Positions 9,192 to 16,839 are shown, counted from the first letter of the stretch. The stretch: 19,421 nt of DNA from an uncultured Colwellia sp. (GCA_913020705.1 CAJWBY010000081.1:1-19421); one strand, 5' to 3'. The notes: generated by a model from the sequence alone, not told the origin. Numbers and translations: made by a program.

Positions 9192-10501
9192 TGGCCGAAA
9201 AGTTATATATTCGATTAGGCAGTAACGCAAAAGATGCGGTGCACTGGTTAATCTTCAGTGACGATGAAGAAGGCATAATTGCGAGTGGTGAACTCCCTAA
9301 TGCTGATGCCTTAGCGCAATTAGCAGAAAAATCTAAACAACGTGAAGTTATAACGTTTGTTCCTGCGAGTGACATTAGTTTAAAAAGTTTAAAAGTACCC
9401 AGTAAATCTGTAAAAGCAATGCGCTTAGCGGTGCCTTATATGCTTGAAGACGAGTTGGCACAAGACGTTGAAGATTTATTTTTTGCTTATAATGATATAA
9501 AAATAGAGACTAGTGAAGATAACTGCTTTGTTGCCGTTGTTGAACATGAACAGCTTAAGCTTTGGAAATCGTGGTTAGATAACGCTAATATTCTGTGCAA
9601 AAGGATGCTTCCTGATGCATTAGCCATGCCTTTGACTAATGAAGAAAACTCTGGCAGTGCAATTGTTTTAGGTGAGCAAATACTTATTCGTCAAGGACAA
9701 TGGCAAGGTATCACGATAGACATAAATACTTGGCCATTAATCAGTAAGTCATTAAGTCATTATATTGATGAGACAAATAATACCTCGCAAGAAAGTGATG
9801 AAGGTGCTGAAACGGAAACTGTAGCTTTCTCGCTAAACGCATATTCAACATTACCAGAATCAGATGTTGAACTTGTCATTAATCCTATGCCAGAAGAACT
9901 CCCATTAGCGCTATTGGCCGTAACCTTTAATAGCGGAAGCGCAGGGAAATTTAACTTACTACAAGGTGAATTTAAAACCAAAGAGCAGAGATCTCCCGCT
10001 TTAACAAGTTGGCTCTGGGCTGCAGGTATAGCAACGTTAGCATTATTACTTAATGTTGGCATTAAAGGCGCTGAATTAATGCAACTTAATAGCCAGCAAG
10101 CGCAATTAGAGCAACAAATAATTAGCACTTACAAGAAAGCTTTCCCAAAAACGAAACGTGTCCGAATTTCTACTCTACGCTCTCAACTTAAACAAAAGCT
10201 AAAAGCAGTAGGCGGTTCGAGTGATGAAAGTAGCTTTTTAACAATATTGACTCAAGTTCAACCAGCACTTAGTTTAGTAAAAGATATAAAGCCTCAAACG
10301 TTGAAATTTGATGGCAAACGTAATGAAATACGCATGCAAGCACTTGCCAGTGATTATCAATATTTTGATCAATTTAAAATAGCGCTTGAAAAAAGCGGTT
10401 TAACGGTATCAATAGGTGCGCAAAATAATCAAGGTGACCAAATTTCCGGCTCATTTAGTATTAGCAGTACTAATACATCAACCAATAGTAAGGGACGATA
10501 A
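9191..10501 (+). CDS. gspL: Type II secretion platform protein GspL
   Basis: GspL anchors the ATPase GspE to the inner membrane and pairs with GspM. The 436-residue protein has a cytoplasmic actin-like part (about 1-250), with the family-typical start MAEKLYIRLGSNAKDAVHW and the VPYMLEDELAQDVEDL motif that forms part of the GspE contact region in homologues. One membrane segment follows at about 273-291, then a periplasmic coiled/ferredoxin-like domain to the end. An acidic Ser/Glu-rich stretch lies near residues 195-215. The ATG shares one base with the gspK stop (TAATG), with GGACGAG just upstream, and the stop shares one base with gspM. Confidence 0.94.
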   Translation: MAEKLYIRLGSNAKDAVHWLIFSDDEEGIIASGELPNADALAQLAEKSKQREVITFVPASDISLKSLKVPSKSVKAMRLAVPYMLEDELAQDVEDLFFAYNDIKIETSEDNCFVAVVEHEQLKLWKSWLDNANILCKRMLPDALAMPLTNEENSGSAIVLGEQILIRQGQWQGITIDINTWPLISKSLSHYIDETNNTSQESDEGAETETVAFSLNAYSTLPESDVELVINPMPEELPLALLAVTFNSGSAGKFNLLQGEFKTKEQRSPALTSWLWAAGIATLALLLNVGIKGAELMQLNSQQAQLEQQIISTYKKAFPKTKRVRISTLRSQLKQKLKAVGGSSDESSFLTILTQVQPALSLVKDIKPQTLKFDGKRNEIRMQALASDYQYFDQFKIALEKSGLTVSIGAQNNQGDQISGSFSISSTNTSTNSKGR

Positions 10502-10971
10502 TGAAAGCTTGGTGGCAACAATTAAAAAGCGCTGAGCAACGACTCGTTTTAATAATGAGCGGTGTTGTGGTGTTGTTTTTATTTTTCATTCTGATTTGGC
10601 AGCCGTTGGAAAATAACATTAATTCCACGCAACAGAAATTAGTTCGGCAACAAGCGCTACATACTTGGGTACAAGAAAGTACACAGCGCTATCAGCAGTC
10701 GAAAAAAAGCAATATATCCAACGGAAGTAAAGGTAGCCTTTCTAGTATCGTAAACACCAGTGCAGGAAGAAATAACATTTCTATCGCTCGTTTGCAGCCG
10801 CAAGGTGAAGATTTACAAGTATGGATTGACGAAGTGCCATTTACACAATTACTCAGTTGGCTCGAATTTTTAGCCAACAACGAAGGTTTATCAGTGAAAA
10901 GCATCGACTTAAGCAAAGCAGATCGCAATGGTGTAGTGAAAGTTCGACGCTTACAATTAGGAAAAGGTTAA
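10501..10971 (+). CDS. gspM: Type II secretion platform protein GspM
   Basis: GspM is a small bitopic inner-membrane protein that stabilises GspL and contacts the pseudopilus base. The 156-residue product starts MKAWWQQLKSAEQRL, as is typical, and has one membrane segment at about 15-33. A periplasmic linker rich in Gln/Ser follows, and then a ferredoxin-like domain (about 75-156) with the GspM-like segment FTQLLSWLEFLAN. Length is normal for the family. It is tightly coupled: the ATG overlaps the gspL stop by one base with AAGGGA a few bases upstream, and its own stop overlaps the gspN ATG. Confidence 0.93.
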   Translation: MKAWWQQLKSAEQRLVLIMSGVVVLFLFFILIWQPLENNINSTQQKLVRQQALHTWVQESTQRYQQSKKSNISNGSKGSLSSIVNTSAGRNNISIARLQPQGEDLQVWIDEVPFTQLLSWLEFLANNEGLSVKSIDLSKADRNGVVKVRRLQLGKG

Positions 10972-11714
10972 TGAAAAAGTGGTTTGCTTATGGAGCAATT
11001 TTTTTTAGTGCTTATTTAGTTTTTTTAATTGCCACAATACCTGCAACGTGGGTGGTTAGTTTTGTTAAGTTACCTAAGAATAGCCAAGTGTCTGAACTGT
11101 CAGGTACCGTGTGGCAAAGTTATGCAAAACAAGTACGCATAGCTGATGTTGAAATTAATAATATAAGTAGCGAATTGAGTTTCATGTCACTATTGATGTT
11201 TGACCCAACAGTTATGCTAAGTTTTGGTGGGGCATTAGTCAGTGGCCCAGAAGGAAAGCTTACCGCTAGCCAATTACTCGGACAAATGAAATTAACCGAT
11301 GTCGATATTAGTTTAGCGGCGAATCAAATAGCGCAAAAGATCAATTTATCTATCCCGGTTGAAGCTCATGACTATATTGATATAGAAATTGATGAATTCA
11401 TTGTTGGTAAGCCTGTTTGTGAACAAATGAATGGCGCTATTAAATGGAAAAAAGCATCGGTAACGGCTTTGTCTGAAAAAGTAAACCTTGGCGCTCTATC
11501 TGCTGATTTAGCTTGTGAAAAAGGAGCATTAACTTTTACAATATCACCTAAAAATGATTTAGGGTTAACGTTCACTGCATATCTAAGTAGTATGAAAAAA
11601 GCCTCTGGAAATGGCTTTTTAAAACCAGGCGCTAACTTTCCTGAAAAAATAAAGCCTATATTACCGTTTATTGGTAAAGTTGATAATCAAGGGCGTTATA
11701 GATTAAATTTTTAA
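10971..11714 (+). CDS. gspN: Type II secretion protein GspN
   Basis: GspN is an accessory inner-membrane component found in a subset of type II systems and often dispensable. From the ATG at 10971 it has 247 residues: an N-terminal membrane anchor at about 6-25, then a periplasmic domain beginning with the family-like LSGTVWQSYAKQV. Two cysteines (near 144 and 180) could form a disulfide in the periplasm. An upstream in-frame TTG at 10857 would overlap gspM by over 100 bases and destroy the N-terminal anchor context, so it is rejected. The start overlaps the gspM stop by one base, with AAAAGG upstream. It is the last gene of the operon and is followed by hairpins before convergent yrfG. Confidence 0.9.
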   Translation: MKKWFAYGAIFFSAYLVFLIATIPATWVVSFVKLPKNSQVSELSGTVWQSYAKQVRIADVEINNISSELSFMSLLMFDPTVMLSFGGALVSGPEGKLTASQLLGQMKLTDVDISLAANQIAQKINLSIPVEAHDYIDIEIDEFIVGKPVCEQMNGAIKWKKASVTALSEKVNLGALSADLACEKGALTFTISPKNDLGLTFTAYLSSMKKASGNGFLKPGANFPEKIKPILPFIGKVDNQGRYRLNF

Positions 11715-11756
11715 TTCTTCTACCTATATTCTTCAAATCAAACGAAAGTAAAACCT

Positions 11757-11782
11757 CTCATCCTTACTGTCTTTAGGATGAG
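11757..11782. terminator. Hairpin between convergent gspN and yrfG
   Basis: CTCATCCT (11757-11764) pairs perfectly with AGGATGAG (11775-11782) across a 10-base loop. Read on the minus strand it is followed after three bases by TTTT and then further T runs, so it fits best as the yrfG terminator. On the plus strand the following bases are not T-rich. The hairpin is seen directly and termination is inferred. Confidence 0.5.
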
Positions 11783-11800
11783 TAACATGTGGGTGTTACT
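11781..11800 (+). terminator. Second short hairpin downstream of gspN
   Basis: AGTAAC (11781-11786) pairs with GTTACT (11795-11800) around an 8-base loop, overlapping the last codon region of yrfG on the other strand. A run of seven T lies at 11811-11817, eleven bases further on, so this is at best an imperfect terminator for the gsp operon. It shares two bases with the preceding hairpin, so the two could be alternative structures. Confidence 0.3.
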
Positions 11801-12470
11801 TTACTGGATGTTTTTTTATTTCATCAATTAACGTTCTAAAATCAGACGTAGATGGAAAGTTATTGATGATACGTGTCGATTTTTGACTATCCGGGTTCTC
11901 TACGGCTAATAAATGCTCAATGCCGTATAGTTCTGCAGACTCTAAGATATTAATACTATCGTCAACAAATAGGGTGTTTTCGAGTGTGAACCCTTGTTTA
12001 TCTTGAAGACGTTTCCATAACAATTGTGATTCTTTCGTTACGCCAAATTCATGCGTTGAATATAAAACATCAAAATATTTGTCGAGTTGAGTCAACTCTA
12101 TTTTAAGAGACAAACTATCAGGATGAGCATTGGTTACTAGAATTATTTCTCGGCCGCTTTCTCGTAATGCCAACATAAAATCGTGTGCATCACTGCGCAA
12201 GCTTATTAAATGTTGTACTTCCTTTTTTAATGCTTGAATTGGCAATTTTGTTTGCTCTGCCCAATAGTCCAAACAATACCAATCAATTGTTCCTGCAACT
12301 TTTTCATAATGAATTGCCAAGTTTTCTTTTGCTTGTTCAAGTGAAATCTTTGCCGCTTCACTATAACGTAAAGGTAAATGATGTAGCCAAAAATGGTTAT
12401 CAAAGTGTAAATCTAGAATTGTGCCATCCATATCCAAAAGAACGGTAGAAATCTTTGACCAATTGAGCAT
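11796..12470 (-). CDS. yrfG: HAD-family nucleotidase, YrfG-like (GMP/IMP 5'-nucleotidase)
   Basis: The 224-residue soluble protein is a haloacid dehalogenase-superfamily phosphatase. Motif I is LLDMDGT (nucleophile Asp13, acid/base Asp15), motif II is the Thr in LVTN (Thr113), motif III is Lys146, and motif IV is FVDDS (Asp170/Asp171) for Mg binding. The helical cap between motifs I and II and the length match E. coli YrfG, which dephosphorylates purine nucleoside monophosphates; the exact substrate is family inference. The ATG is preceded by AAAGGA on the minus strand. It is divergent from nudE across 99 AT-rich bases and convergent with gspN. Confidence 0.88.
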   Translation of the reverse strand: MLNWSKISTVLLDMDGTILDLHFDNHFWLHHLPLRYSEAAKISLEQAKENLAIHYEKVAGTIDWYCLDYWAEQTKLPIQALKKEVQHLISLRSDAHDFMLALRESGREIILVTNAHPDSLSLKIELTQLDKYFDVLYSTHEFGVTKESQLLWKRLQDKQGFTLENTLFVDDSINILESAELYGIEHLLAVENPDSQKSTRIINNFPSTSDFRTLIDEIKKHPVK

Positions 12471-12569
12471 ATTATTTTTCCTTTGAGCAATTATTTATTA
12501 ATTATATCTAAAGTTAACGTGCTATTCTAAAAATATATTATTAATATTTAACTCTTAGGTTTTGGCACC

Positions 12570-13166
12570 ATGAGCAATATTCTGACTCTCCCCGAAATTA
12601 CCAAACGTAAACAAGTCGCCAAAAGTCGCTTGTTTGCTATCGAACAAATAGATCTAACCTTTAGTAATGGCGAAAAACGTGAATACGAGCGGATGCAAGG
12701 CTATGGTCGTGGTGCAGTATTAATTGTACCTATGCTAGACCATGAAACCTTATTACTCGTTAGAGAGTATTGTGCAGGCACACATACCTATGAACTTGGC
12801 TTTCCCAAAGGGCTTATTGACGCAGGTGAAACTGCAGAGCACGCCGCTAATCGTGAATTAAAAGAAGAGGTGGGTTATGGCGCAGAAAAACTCACTCATG
12901 TTCATCGAGTAGCAATGGCTCCTGCTTTTTTTGCTGCCACAATGGAAATATATTTAGCGCAACATTTGTATACTGAAAAATTACCAGGTGATGAACCTGA
13001 AGAATTAGAGGTTGTTACTTGGAAAATAGCTGATTACCAATCTTTACTCGCACAGCCTGATTTTAATGAAGCAAGAAGTATCGCAGCATTAATGCTAGTG
13101 AAAGATTTAAATGACAAAAAATCTAATGAAACCACGACAGAAAAATTAAGTGAACGTCATGAATAG
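12570..13166 (+). CDS. nudE: ADP compounds hydrolase NudE
   Basis: NudE is a cytoplasmic Nudix hydrolase that splits ADP-ribose, Ap3A, NADH and similar ADP-linked compounds. The 198-residue protein has a complete Nudix box at about 81-103: Gly81, Glu87, then RELKEEVGY with Arg95, Glu96, Glu99, Glu100 and Gly102, the Mg-binding glutamates. The preceding ELGFPKGLIDAGE and the later PAFFAATMEIYLA are NudE-like. It has an N-terminal beta region and a Lys/Thr-rich tail. The Shine-Dalgarno is weak. It overlaps cysQ by 8 bases, so the two are co-translated, and both act on adenine-nucleotide by-products. The promoter should lie in the 99-base yrfG-nudE gap, where I could not fix a clear -35/-10 pair. 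Confidence 0.92.
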   Translation: MSNILTLPEITKRKQVAKSRLFAIEQIDLTFSNGEKREYERMQGYGRGAVLIVPMLDHETLLLVREYCAGTHTYELGFPKGLIDAGETAEHAANRELKEEVGYGAEKLTHVHRVAMAPAFFAATMEIYLAQHLYTEKLPGDEPEELEVVTWKIADYQSLLAQPDFNEARSIAALMLVKDLNDKKSNETTTEKLSERHE

Positions 13167-13983
13167 TGATAAATTACTCGCCGTTGCGATAGAGAGTGCG
13201 AAAAAAGCAGGTGTTGAAGTTGCTAAACATTATAAAAGCGGTGATTACACTTCTGAAATGAAAGAAGATAATAGTCCCGTAACTAGTGCTGATTTGGCAT
13301 CTAACGATGTATTGATGCAAGAGCTTTCAAGATTAACGCCAGATATACCTGTGATTTCTGAAGAAGTTGGATCATTGCCTCTTGAAGAGCGTAAGAAATG
13401 GTCGCGTTATTGGTTACTTGACCCCATTGATGGTACGGGTGAGTTTATTATGGGCAGTGGAGATTTTGCTGTAAATATTGCCTTAGTCGATAATGGTTGG
13501 CCTAGTATTGGTGTTATACACGCGCCAGATCATCAATTAACATATTATGGACAAAATAATTTAGGTGCTTTTAAGGAAGATAATCGTAGTAGTAAACAAA
13601 TTTATGTTGCTGAATATGATGGTATACGAAAAATTAAAGTAGCCATTAGCCGCCGGCAAGAACTTAGTTTAATGGGGCAATATTTAAATACGGAAGACTT
13701 TTCCTTTGAATATGTCGCATTGGGTAGCTGTTCACTTAAAAATTGTATCATTGCTGAAGGCGGTGCAGACTGCTATTTACGTATTGGGCCAACCGGCGAA
13801 TGGGATACAGGTGCAAGTCACAGCATAATTGAACAAGCTGGAGGTTCAATTATCGATAGTGAATTTTTACCTTTAACCTATAACCAACGAGAAGGTCTAA
13901 TGAATCCAGACTTTATGACATTAGGTTCTAGTAATATCCCGTGGAAAAATATTGTTAAACCACACCGAGCTCGACGCTCATAA
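13159..13983 (+). CDS. cysQ: 3'(2'),5'-bisphosphate nucleotidase CysQ
   Basis: CysQ removes the 3'-phosphate of PAP (adenosine 3',5'-bisphosphate) formed in sulfate assimilation and cofactor transfer, using Mg. The 274-residue protein belongs to the inositol monophosphatase fold and shows the metal-site motifs SEEV (Glu68/Glu69), DPIDGT (Asp88, Asp91) and WDT (Asp216). Two positions differ from the E. coli pattern: DGTGEF for DGTKEF, and WDTGASHS for WDTAAGH. These leave the metal ligands intact. I start at the ATG at 13159, overlapping the end of nudE by 8 bases; a GTG at 13150 is in frame but less likely. It is followed by yceI after 29 bases. Confidence 0.9.
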   Translation: MNSDKLLAVAIESAKKAGVEVAKHYKSGDYTSEMKEDNSPVTSADLASNDVLMQELSRLTPDIPVISEEVGSLPLEERKKWSRYWLLDPIDGTGEFIMGSGDFAVNIALVDNGWPSIGVIHAPDHQLTYYGQNNLGAFKEDNRSSKQIYVAEYDGIRKIKVAISRRQELSLMGQYLNTEDFSFEYVALGSCSLKNCIIAEGGADCYLRIGPTGEWDTGASHSIIEQAGGSIIDSEFLPLTYNQREGLMNPDFMTLGSSNIPWKNIVKPHRARRS

Positions 13984-14012
13984 TCTTATATACACTTTTA
14001 TCAGGACGTTTT

Positions 14013-14591
14013 ATGCGTATTTTATCAATCTTTATTTTAAGTCTTTCAATATTAATAACTGCTCCAGCTTATAGCGCTTGGACACTGGATTCGAGCAAAT
14101 CATCTTTAACTTTTGTCTCAATCAAAAAAGGTACAGTTGCTGAAAATCATCGTTTTAAAGATTTTTCCGGTGGTATTAATGATAAGGGATTAGCCAAAAT
14201 TTCTATTGATTTGAGCAGTGTTGACACCAAAATTGCTATTCGTGACCAACGTATGGCTGAGCATTTATTCGAAACGGTTAAATTTGCACAAGCGAACTTT
14301 AGCGTACAACTGAATCAAAATAAAATTGATGCCATCGCTTCAGGCTCAAGTAAAAACATGATACTTAAAGGTAATCTTGATTTACATGGCCAGCAACAAG
14401 AGGTGACGGTAAGCGTAATGGTGATGAAGTTATCTGAAAAAAATATGGTGGTAACTACATTACAGCCAGTCATTATTAAAGCGGAAGACTTTGCTTTAGT
14501 GGCAGGCATTAATAAATTAAAGTCGTTGGCGAATTTACCTAGTATCGCTTATAGCGTCCCAGTGAGTTTTGTTTTAACTTTCACTGAATAA
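14013..14591 (+). CDS. Secreted YceI-family protein
   Basis: The 192-residue protein has a clear Sec signal peptide (residues 1 to about 20-22, hydrophobic run after Met-Arg, ending APAYSA). The rest matches the YceI family, a lipocalin-like beta barrel that binds isoprenoid-type lipids in the periplasm. Visible family features are the WTLDSSKSSLTF start, FKDFSGGI, the ISIDLSSVDT strand, the RDQRMAEHLFETVKFAQANF block and LKGNLDLHGQQQEVTV. Substrate is not predictable. AGGA lies six bases before the ATG, 29 bases after cysQ, so it is probably the third gene of a nudE-cysQ-yceI operon. A strong hairpin follows seven bases after the stop. Confidence 0.87.
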   Translation: MRILSIFILSLSILITAPAYSAWTLDSSKSSLTFVSIKKGTVAENHRFKDFSGGINDKGLAKISIDLSSVDTKIAIRDQRMAEHLFETVKFAQANFSVQLNQNKIDAIASGSSKNMILKGNLDLHGQQQEVTVSVMVMKLSEKNMVVTTLQPVIIKAEDFALVAGINKLKSLANLPSIAYSVPVSFVLTFTE

Positions 14592-14597
14592 AAAGTG

Positions 14598-14640
14598 GAG
14601 GAAAACACTCGTGGAGTGTTTTTCTCATTTAAGTTTTTTT
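14598..14640. terminator. Strong bidirectional terminator between yceI and yheU
   Basis: The arms GAGGAAAACACTC (14598-14610) and GAGTGTTTTTCTC (14614-14626) form a 13-bp stem with one G-U pair and a 3-base loop. The 3' arm ends in a T-rich stretch and a further T run at 14634-14640. Read on the minus strand, the hairpin is followed after a few bases by TTTTT. It lies between two convergent operons, nudE-cysQ-yceI and yheT-yheU, and can serve both. Confidence 0.78.
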
Positions 14641-14655
14641 CAAAATTATAACTAA

Positions 14656-14892
14656 TTATTCTTGCTCACTTTCTTGTTGATCAAACTGGTCAATGGGTAA
14701 AATATTTACGGTGTCATGAAGTTCCGAATAAACTAAAAACGCACTACCATTCGCCAATTGCTGTTTTACTTGTGCAACTTTACTGGCTAAAGGCACGTCA
14801 TCTTCCCCGTACTCAGTTCCTTCACGTAAAACAAACTCTCTGATAATACCGGTTAAGGTGTCTGGTTGTAGGTCTTTATATGGGATGATCAT
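14656..14892 (-). CDS. yheU: UPF0270 family protein YheU
   Basis: This is a small soluble protein of 78 residues from the ATG at 14892, matching E. coli YheU (UPF0270) in length and motifs: [13 protein letters not shown] at the start, [11 protein letters not shown], and SELHDTVNI near the end. The C-terminus has an acidic/Gln tail. Function is unknown. An upstream in-frame TTG at 14934 would add 14 residues with no family match and run into yheT, so it was rejected. The ATG overlaps the yheT stop (ATGA), so the two are translationally coupled as in E. coli. Confidence 0.9.
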   Translation of the reverse strand: MIIPYKDLQPDTLTGIIREFVLREGTEYGEDDVPLASKVAQVKQQLANGSAFLVYSELHDTVNILPIDQFDQQESEQE

Positions 14893-15872
14893 AGGTGGCT
14901 CTCTAAAAAGCTTGGAACACGATGTTCTAGCCAAAATTTGGGTCTTAAAGGATTATTACCGTTAATGAACCCGACATGCCCTCCCTTCTTACTAATTTCA
15001 AAACAAATATTTTTTGGAATACTGGTAATGTCGCGGGTATTTTCATCACATAAAAATGGATCGTCATTCGAGTGAATAATTAAGCATGGTTGTTTAATTT
15101 TATCCAAAATAAAACGGCCACTTGCTTGATGATAATAATCTTCAGCGCTATCAAAGCCATTAATAGGGGCTGTAACCTGTTGGTCAAATTGCCATATGGT
15201 TTTAATTTCAGCTAACTTATGAGCAAGCTTTTGAGATAAGGGCGCTGAAAATAAGTTACTGTCCATTTTATCTTTAACACTATCTTTGAGCATACCCACT
15301 AAGTATTTTTGATATATGCGTGAAAATCCTTGGTTGATCCGCTTACTACAGCTTGCTAAATGTAAAGGTGCACAAATAATTGAAGCCGCTTGATAAGGGT
15401 TATCAGGCTCTTCTGCTAAATAACGCGCTAATACATTTCCACCTAAAGAAAAACCTATTACTGTCATGGGAAGTTGGGGGTATTTTTGTTTTAAAAACTT
15501 ACTTAAATAGCTAATGTCTTCAGTATCGCCGCTATGATAGGAGCGAGCTTTTCTGTTAATTCGGCCGCTACAGCCTCTAAAGTGCATTAGCACTCCAAGC
15601 CATTCTTTCTCTTTTATAGCACTCAGCATCCCTTTAGCATAGTGGCTATTAACCGATCCTTCTAGGCCGTGAAGGACGACAACTATAGGGCGGGTTTCAT
15701 TTTCTTTAGGAATATCGGTCCATGCTAAATCAATAAAATCTCCATCAGGTAATTCTACCGTTTCATTACACGTTGTTAACTGTTTTTTAGATCTTAAAAA
15801 TTTGGCAAAAATAGTCTGACAATGGGCGTTTTTTAGCCACCAAGCGGGAATGAATTGACTTTGAGTAAACAT
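14889..15872 (-). CDS. yheT: Alpha/beta-hydrolase YheT
   Basis: YheT is a cytoplasmic alpha/beta-hydrolase fold protein of unknown substrate, annotated as a putative esterase. The 327-residue protein shows the N-terminal family motif AHCQTI and [11 protein letters not shown], the oxyanion-region HGLEGS (69-73), the nucleophile elbow GFSLGGN (Ser142), an acid in HSNDDPF (Asp270/Asp271) and the catalytic His299 in GGHVGF. So the catalytic triad is intact, and size and motif order match E. coli YheT. It overlaps yheU by four bases. There is no strong Shine-Dalgarno. A 124-base gap separates it from the flagellin-like gene, so it may have its own promoter there, though I could not fix one. Confidence 0.92.
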   Translation of the reverse strand: MFTQSQFIPAWWLKNAHCQTIFAKFLRSKKQLTTCNETVELPDGDFIDLAWTDIPKENETRPIVVVLHGLEGSVNSHYAKGMLSAIKEKEWLGVLMHFRGCSGRINRKARSYHSGDTEDISYLSKFLKQKYPQLPMTVIGFSLGGNVLARYLAEEPDNPYQAASIICAPLHLASCSKRINQGFSRIYQKYLVGMLKDSVKDKMDSNLFSAPLSQKLAHKLAEIKTIWQFDQQVTAPINGFDSAEDYYHQASGRFILDKIKQPCLIIHSNDDPFLCDENTRDITSIPKNICFEISKKGGHVGFINGNNPLRPKFWLEHRVPSFLESHL

Positions 15873-15956
15873 TTTAAAGTATTAGAAATCTGAAGTAATT
15901 TGTTAATGGTCTGATTGTATGTGAATTGAAAATAAATAGATATTATCAGTTAGAAA

Positions 15957-15973
15957 TAAAGGCTAGACCTTTA
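15957..15973 (-). terminator. Weak hairpin after the flagellin-like gene
   Basis: TAAAGG and CCTTTA form a 6-bp stem with a 5-base loop, 24 bases past the stop of the flagellin-like gene. On the minus strand it is followed by TTTC, which is a poor tail. It is the only terminator-like structure I see in the 124-base gap before yheT. Confidence 0.25.
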
Positions 15974-15996
15974 AGTTTTATCAGTAAATTGTGGTT

Positions 15997-16686
15997 TCAA
16001 ACGAGTTGATTAATGAGTATGCCTTTACGAGACTCTTCATCTTTCTTATTAATAATAGCAGCTTGTAATATGACATTTAAGCGTTCTTTATCTGAAGTTT
16101 CAGAAGCGTAATCAGTATCTTCTATTCGTGATCGTGATTCACTGACGTTAACACGTGCTGTTTCATAAGTAGAAACCTGACTACTTAACGCATTGTTTTC
16201 AGCACCTAATGTACTTGCTGATTCATTAACACTCGCAAACGCATCTTCTAGTGCTGCTTGAGTTGTCGTCGGATCACTGGCATCTAATCCTGAAAGAAAG
16301 CTAGGGTCGCCTAATACTTCTCCAGCTACAGCATTAATTTGTTCAGTTAATTGGTCTAGTTCACCTTGAATTGCTGCAGGGTCACTAAGTGGACTTCCCG
16401 ATTGAATGGACAAAACACTAGCTCTTTGTAAGCTTTCATTAATGGCACCTAGGCCACTTTCTTGAACGTTATTGGTGTTGGCTTGGTCTTGTACGTTAGC
16501 ACTTTCTTGCTGGTAACCATTAATTTGTGAAGTTAAACGAGTAGATATTTGTAAACCTGCAGGATCGTCAGACGCACTATTAATTTTTTTGCCTGATGCT
16601 AACTTTTCATCTTTTTCTTCGCGTTCTTTATTTTGACGTTCAATAAAACTGAGTGTAGGGGAAGATTGATTAATAGATAAATTCAT
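15997..16686 (-). CDS. Solitary short flagellin-like protein with divergent D0 ends
   Basis: From the ATG at 16686 (AAGGTG five bases upstream) the product has 229 residues. An upstream GTG at 16692 lies within that ribosome binding site and is unlikely. Residues about 28-120 match the flagellin N-terminal D1 helix: LASGKKINSASDDPAGLQIS, then a helix ending GLGAINESLQRA. Residues about 145-205 match the C-terminal D1 helix, including SRIEDTDYASET. No D2/D3 variable domain is present. The extreme ends are odd: the N-terminal D0 helix carries ERQNKEREEKDEK instead of an aliphatic/Ser-rich helix, and the end reads INKKDEESRKGILINQLV rather than the usual QANQ.PQ...SLL pattern. No flagellar gene is nearby. 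It could be a minor or modified filament subunit, a chaperone-binding decoy or a non-polymerising paralogue. Homology is clear and function unknown. Confidence 0.82.
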   Translation of the reverse strand: MNLSINQSSPTLSFIERQNKEREEKDEKLASGKKINSASDDPAGLQISTRLTSQINGYQQESANVQDQANTNNVQESGLGAINESLQRASVLSIQSGSPLSDPAAIQGELDQLTEQINAVAGEVLGDPSFLSGLDASDPTTTQAALEDAFASVNESASTLGAENNALSSQVSTYETARVNVSESRSRIEDTDYASETSDKERLNVILQAAIINKKDEESRKGILINQLV

Positions 16687-16704
16687 AGGCACACCTTAAT
16701 ATTT

Positions 16705-16740
16705 ATGATTATTGTGAGAGTCCTACATCACAATAATCAT
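16705..16740 (-). promoter_or_regulatory. Perfect 13-bp inverted repeat in the leader of the flagellin-like gene
   Basis: ATGATTATTGTGA (16705-16717) and its exact reverse complement (16728-16740) flank a 10-base spacer. The structure ends 18 bases before the ATG and just upstream of the AAGGTG ribosome binding site. As RNA it would form a stable hairpin with loop UGUAGGACUC, which includes GGA. As DNA it would be a 36-bp operator with half-sites about two helical turns apart. It has no T tract, so it is not an ordinary terminator. The role is inferred. Confidence 0.6.
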
Positions 16741-16767
16741 GGGCAAGTGGGCTAAGTATAGCAAATA

Positions 16768-16796
16768 ACTATATTTCTTGGTCGATTTTTGTACAA
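16768..16796 (-). promoter_or_regulatory. Candidate sigma-70-type promoter of the flagellin-like gene
   Basis: On the minus strand TTGTAC (16796-16791) and TATAGT (16773-16768) are separated by 17 bases. The -10 matches consensus at five of six positions and the -35 at three. Transcription would start near 16761 and include the downstream hairpin in a leader of about 75 bases. I saw no sigma-28 (FliA) type box, although flagellin genes often have one. AT-rich sequence makes chance matches likely. Confidence 0.25.
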
Positions 16797-16839
16797 TAAA
16801 TATGAGTGTTGAACTTGTTTATTTTATGTCTCATGTTAA

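Noticed and set aside
9760..10128. 122-codon Cys/Ser-rich frame antisense to gspL
   Set aside because: The composition is the complement of Glu/Ala/Gln-rich gspL codons; no domain or start site is visible.
16705..16740. CRP site formed by TTGTGA and TCACAA in the flagellin-like leader
   Set aside because: The half-sites are 10 bases apart instead of the 6 that CRP needs, so the dyad is kept only as an unassigned hairpin or operator.
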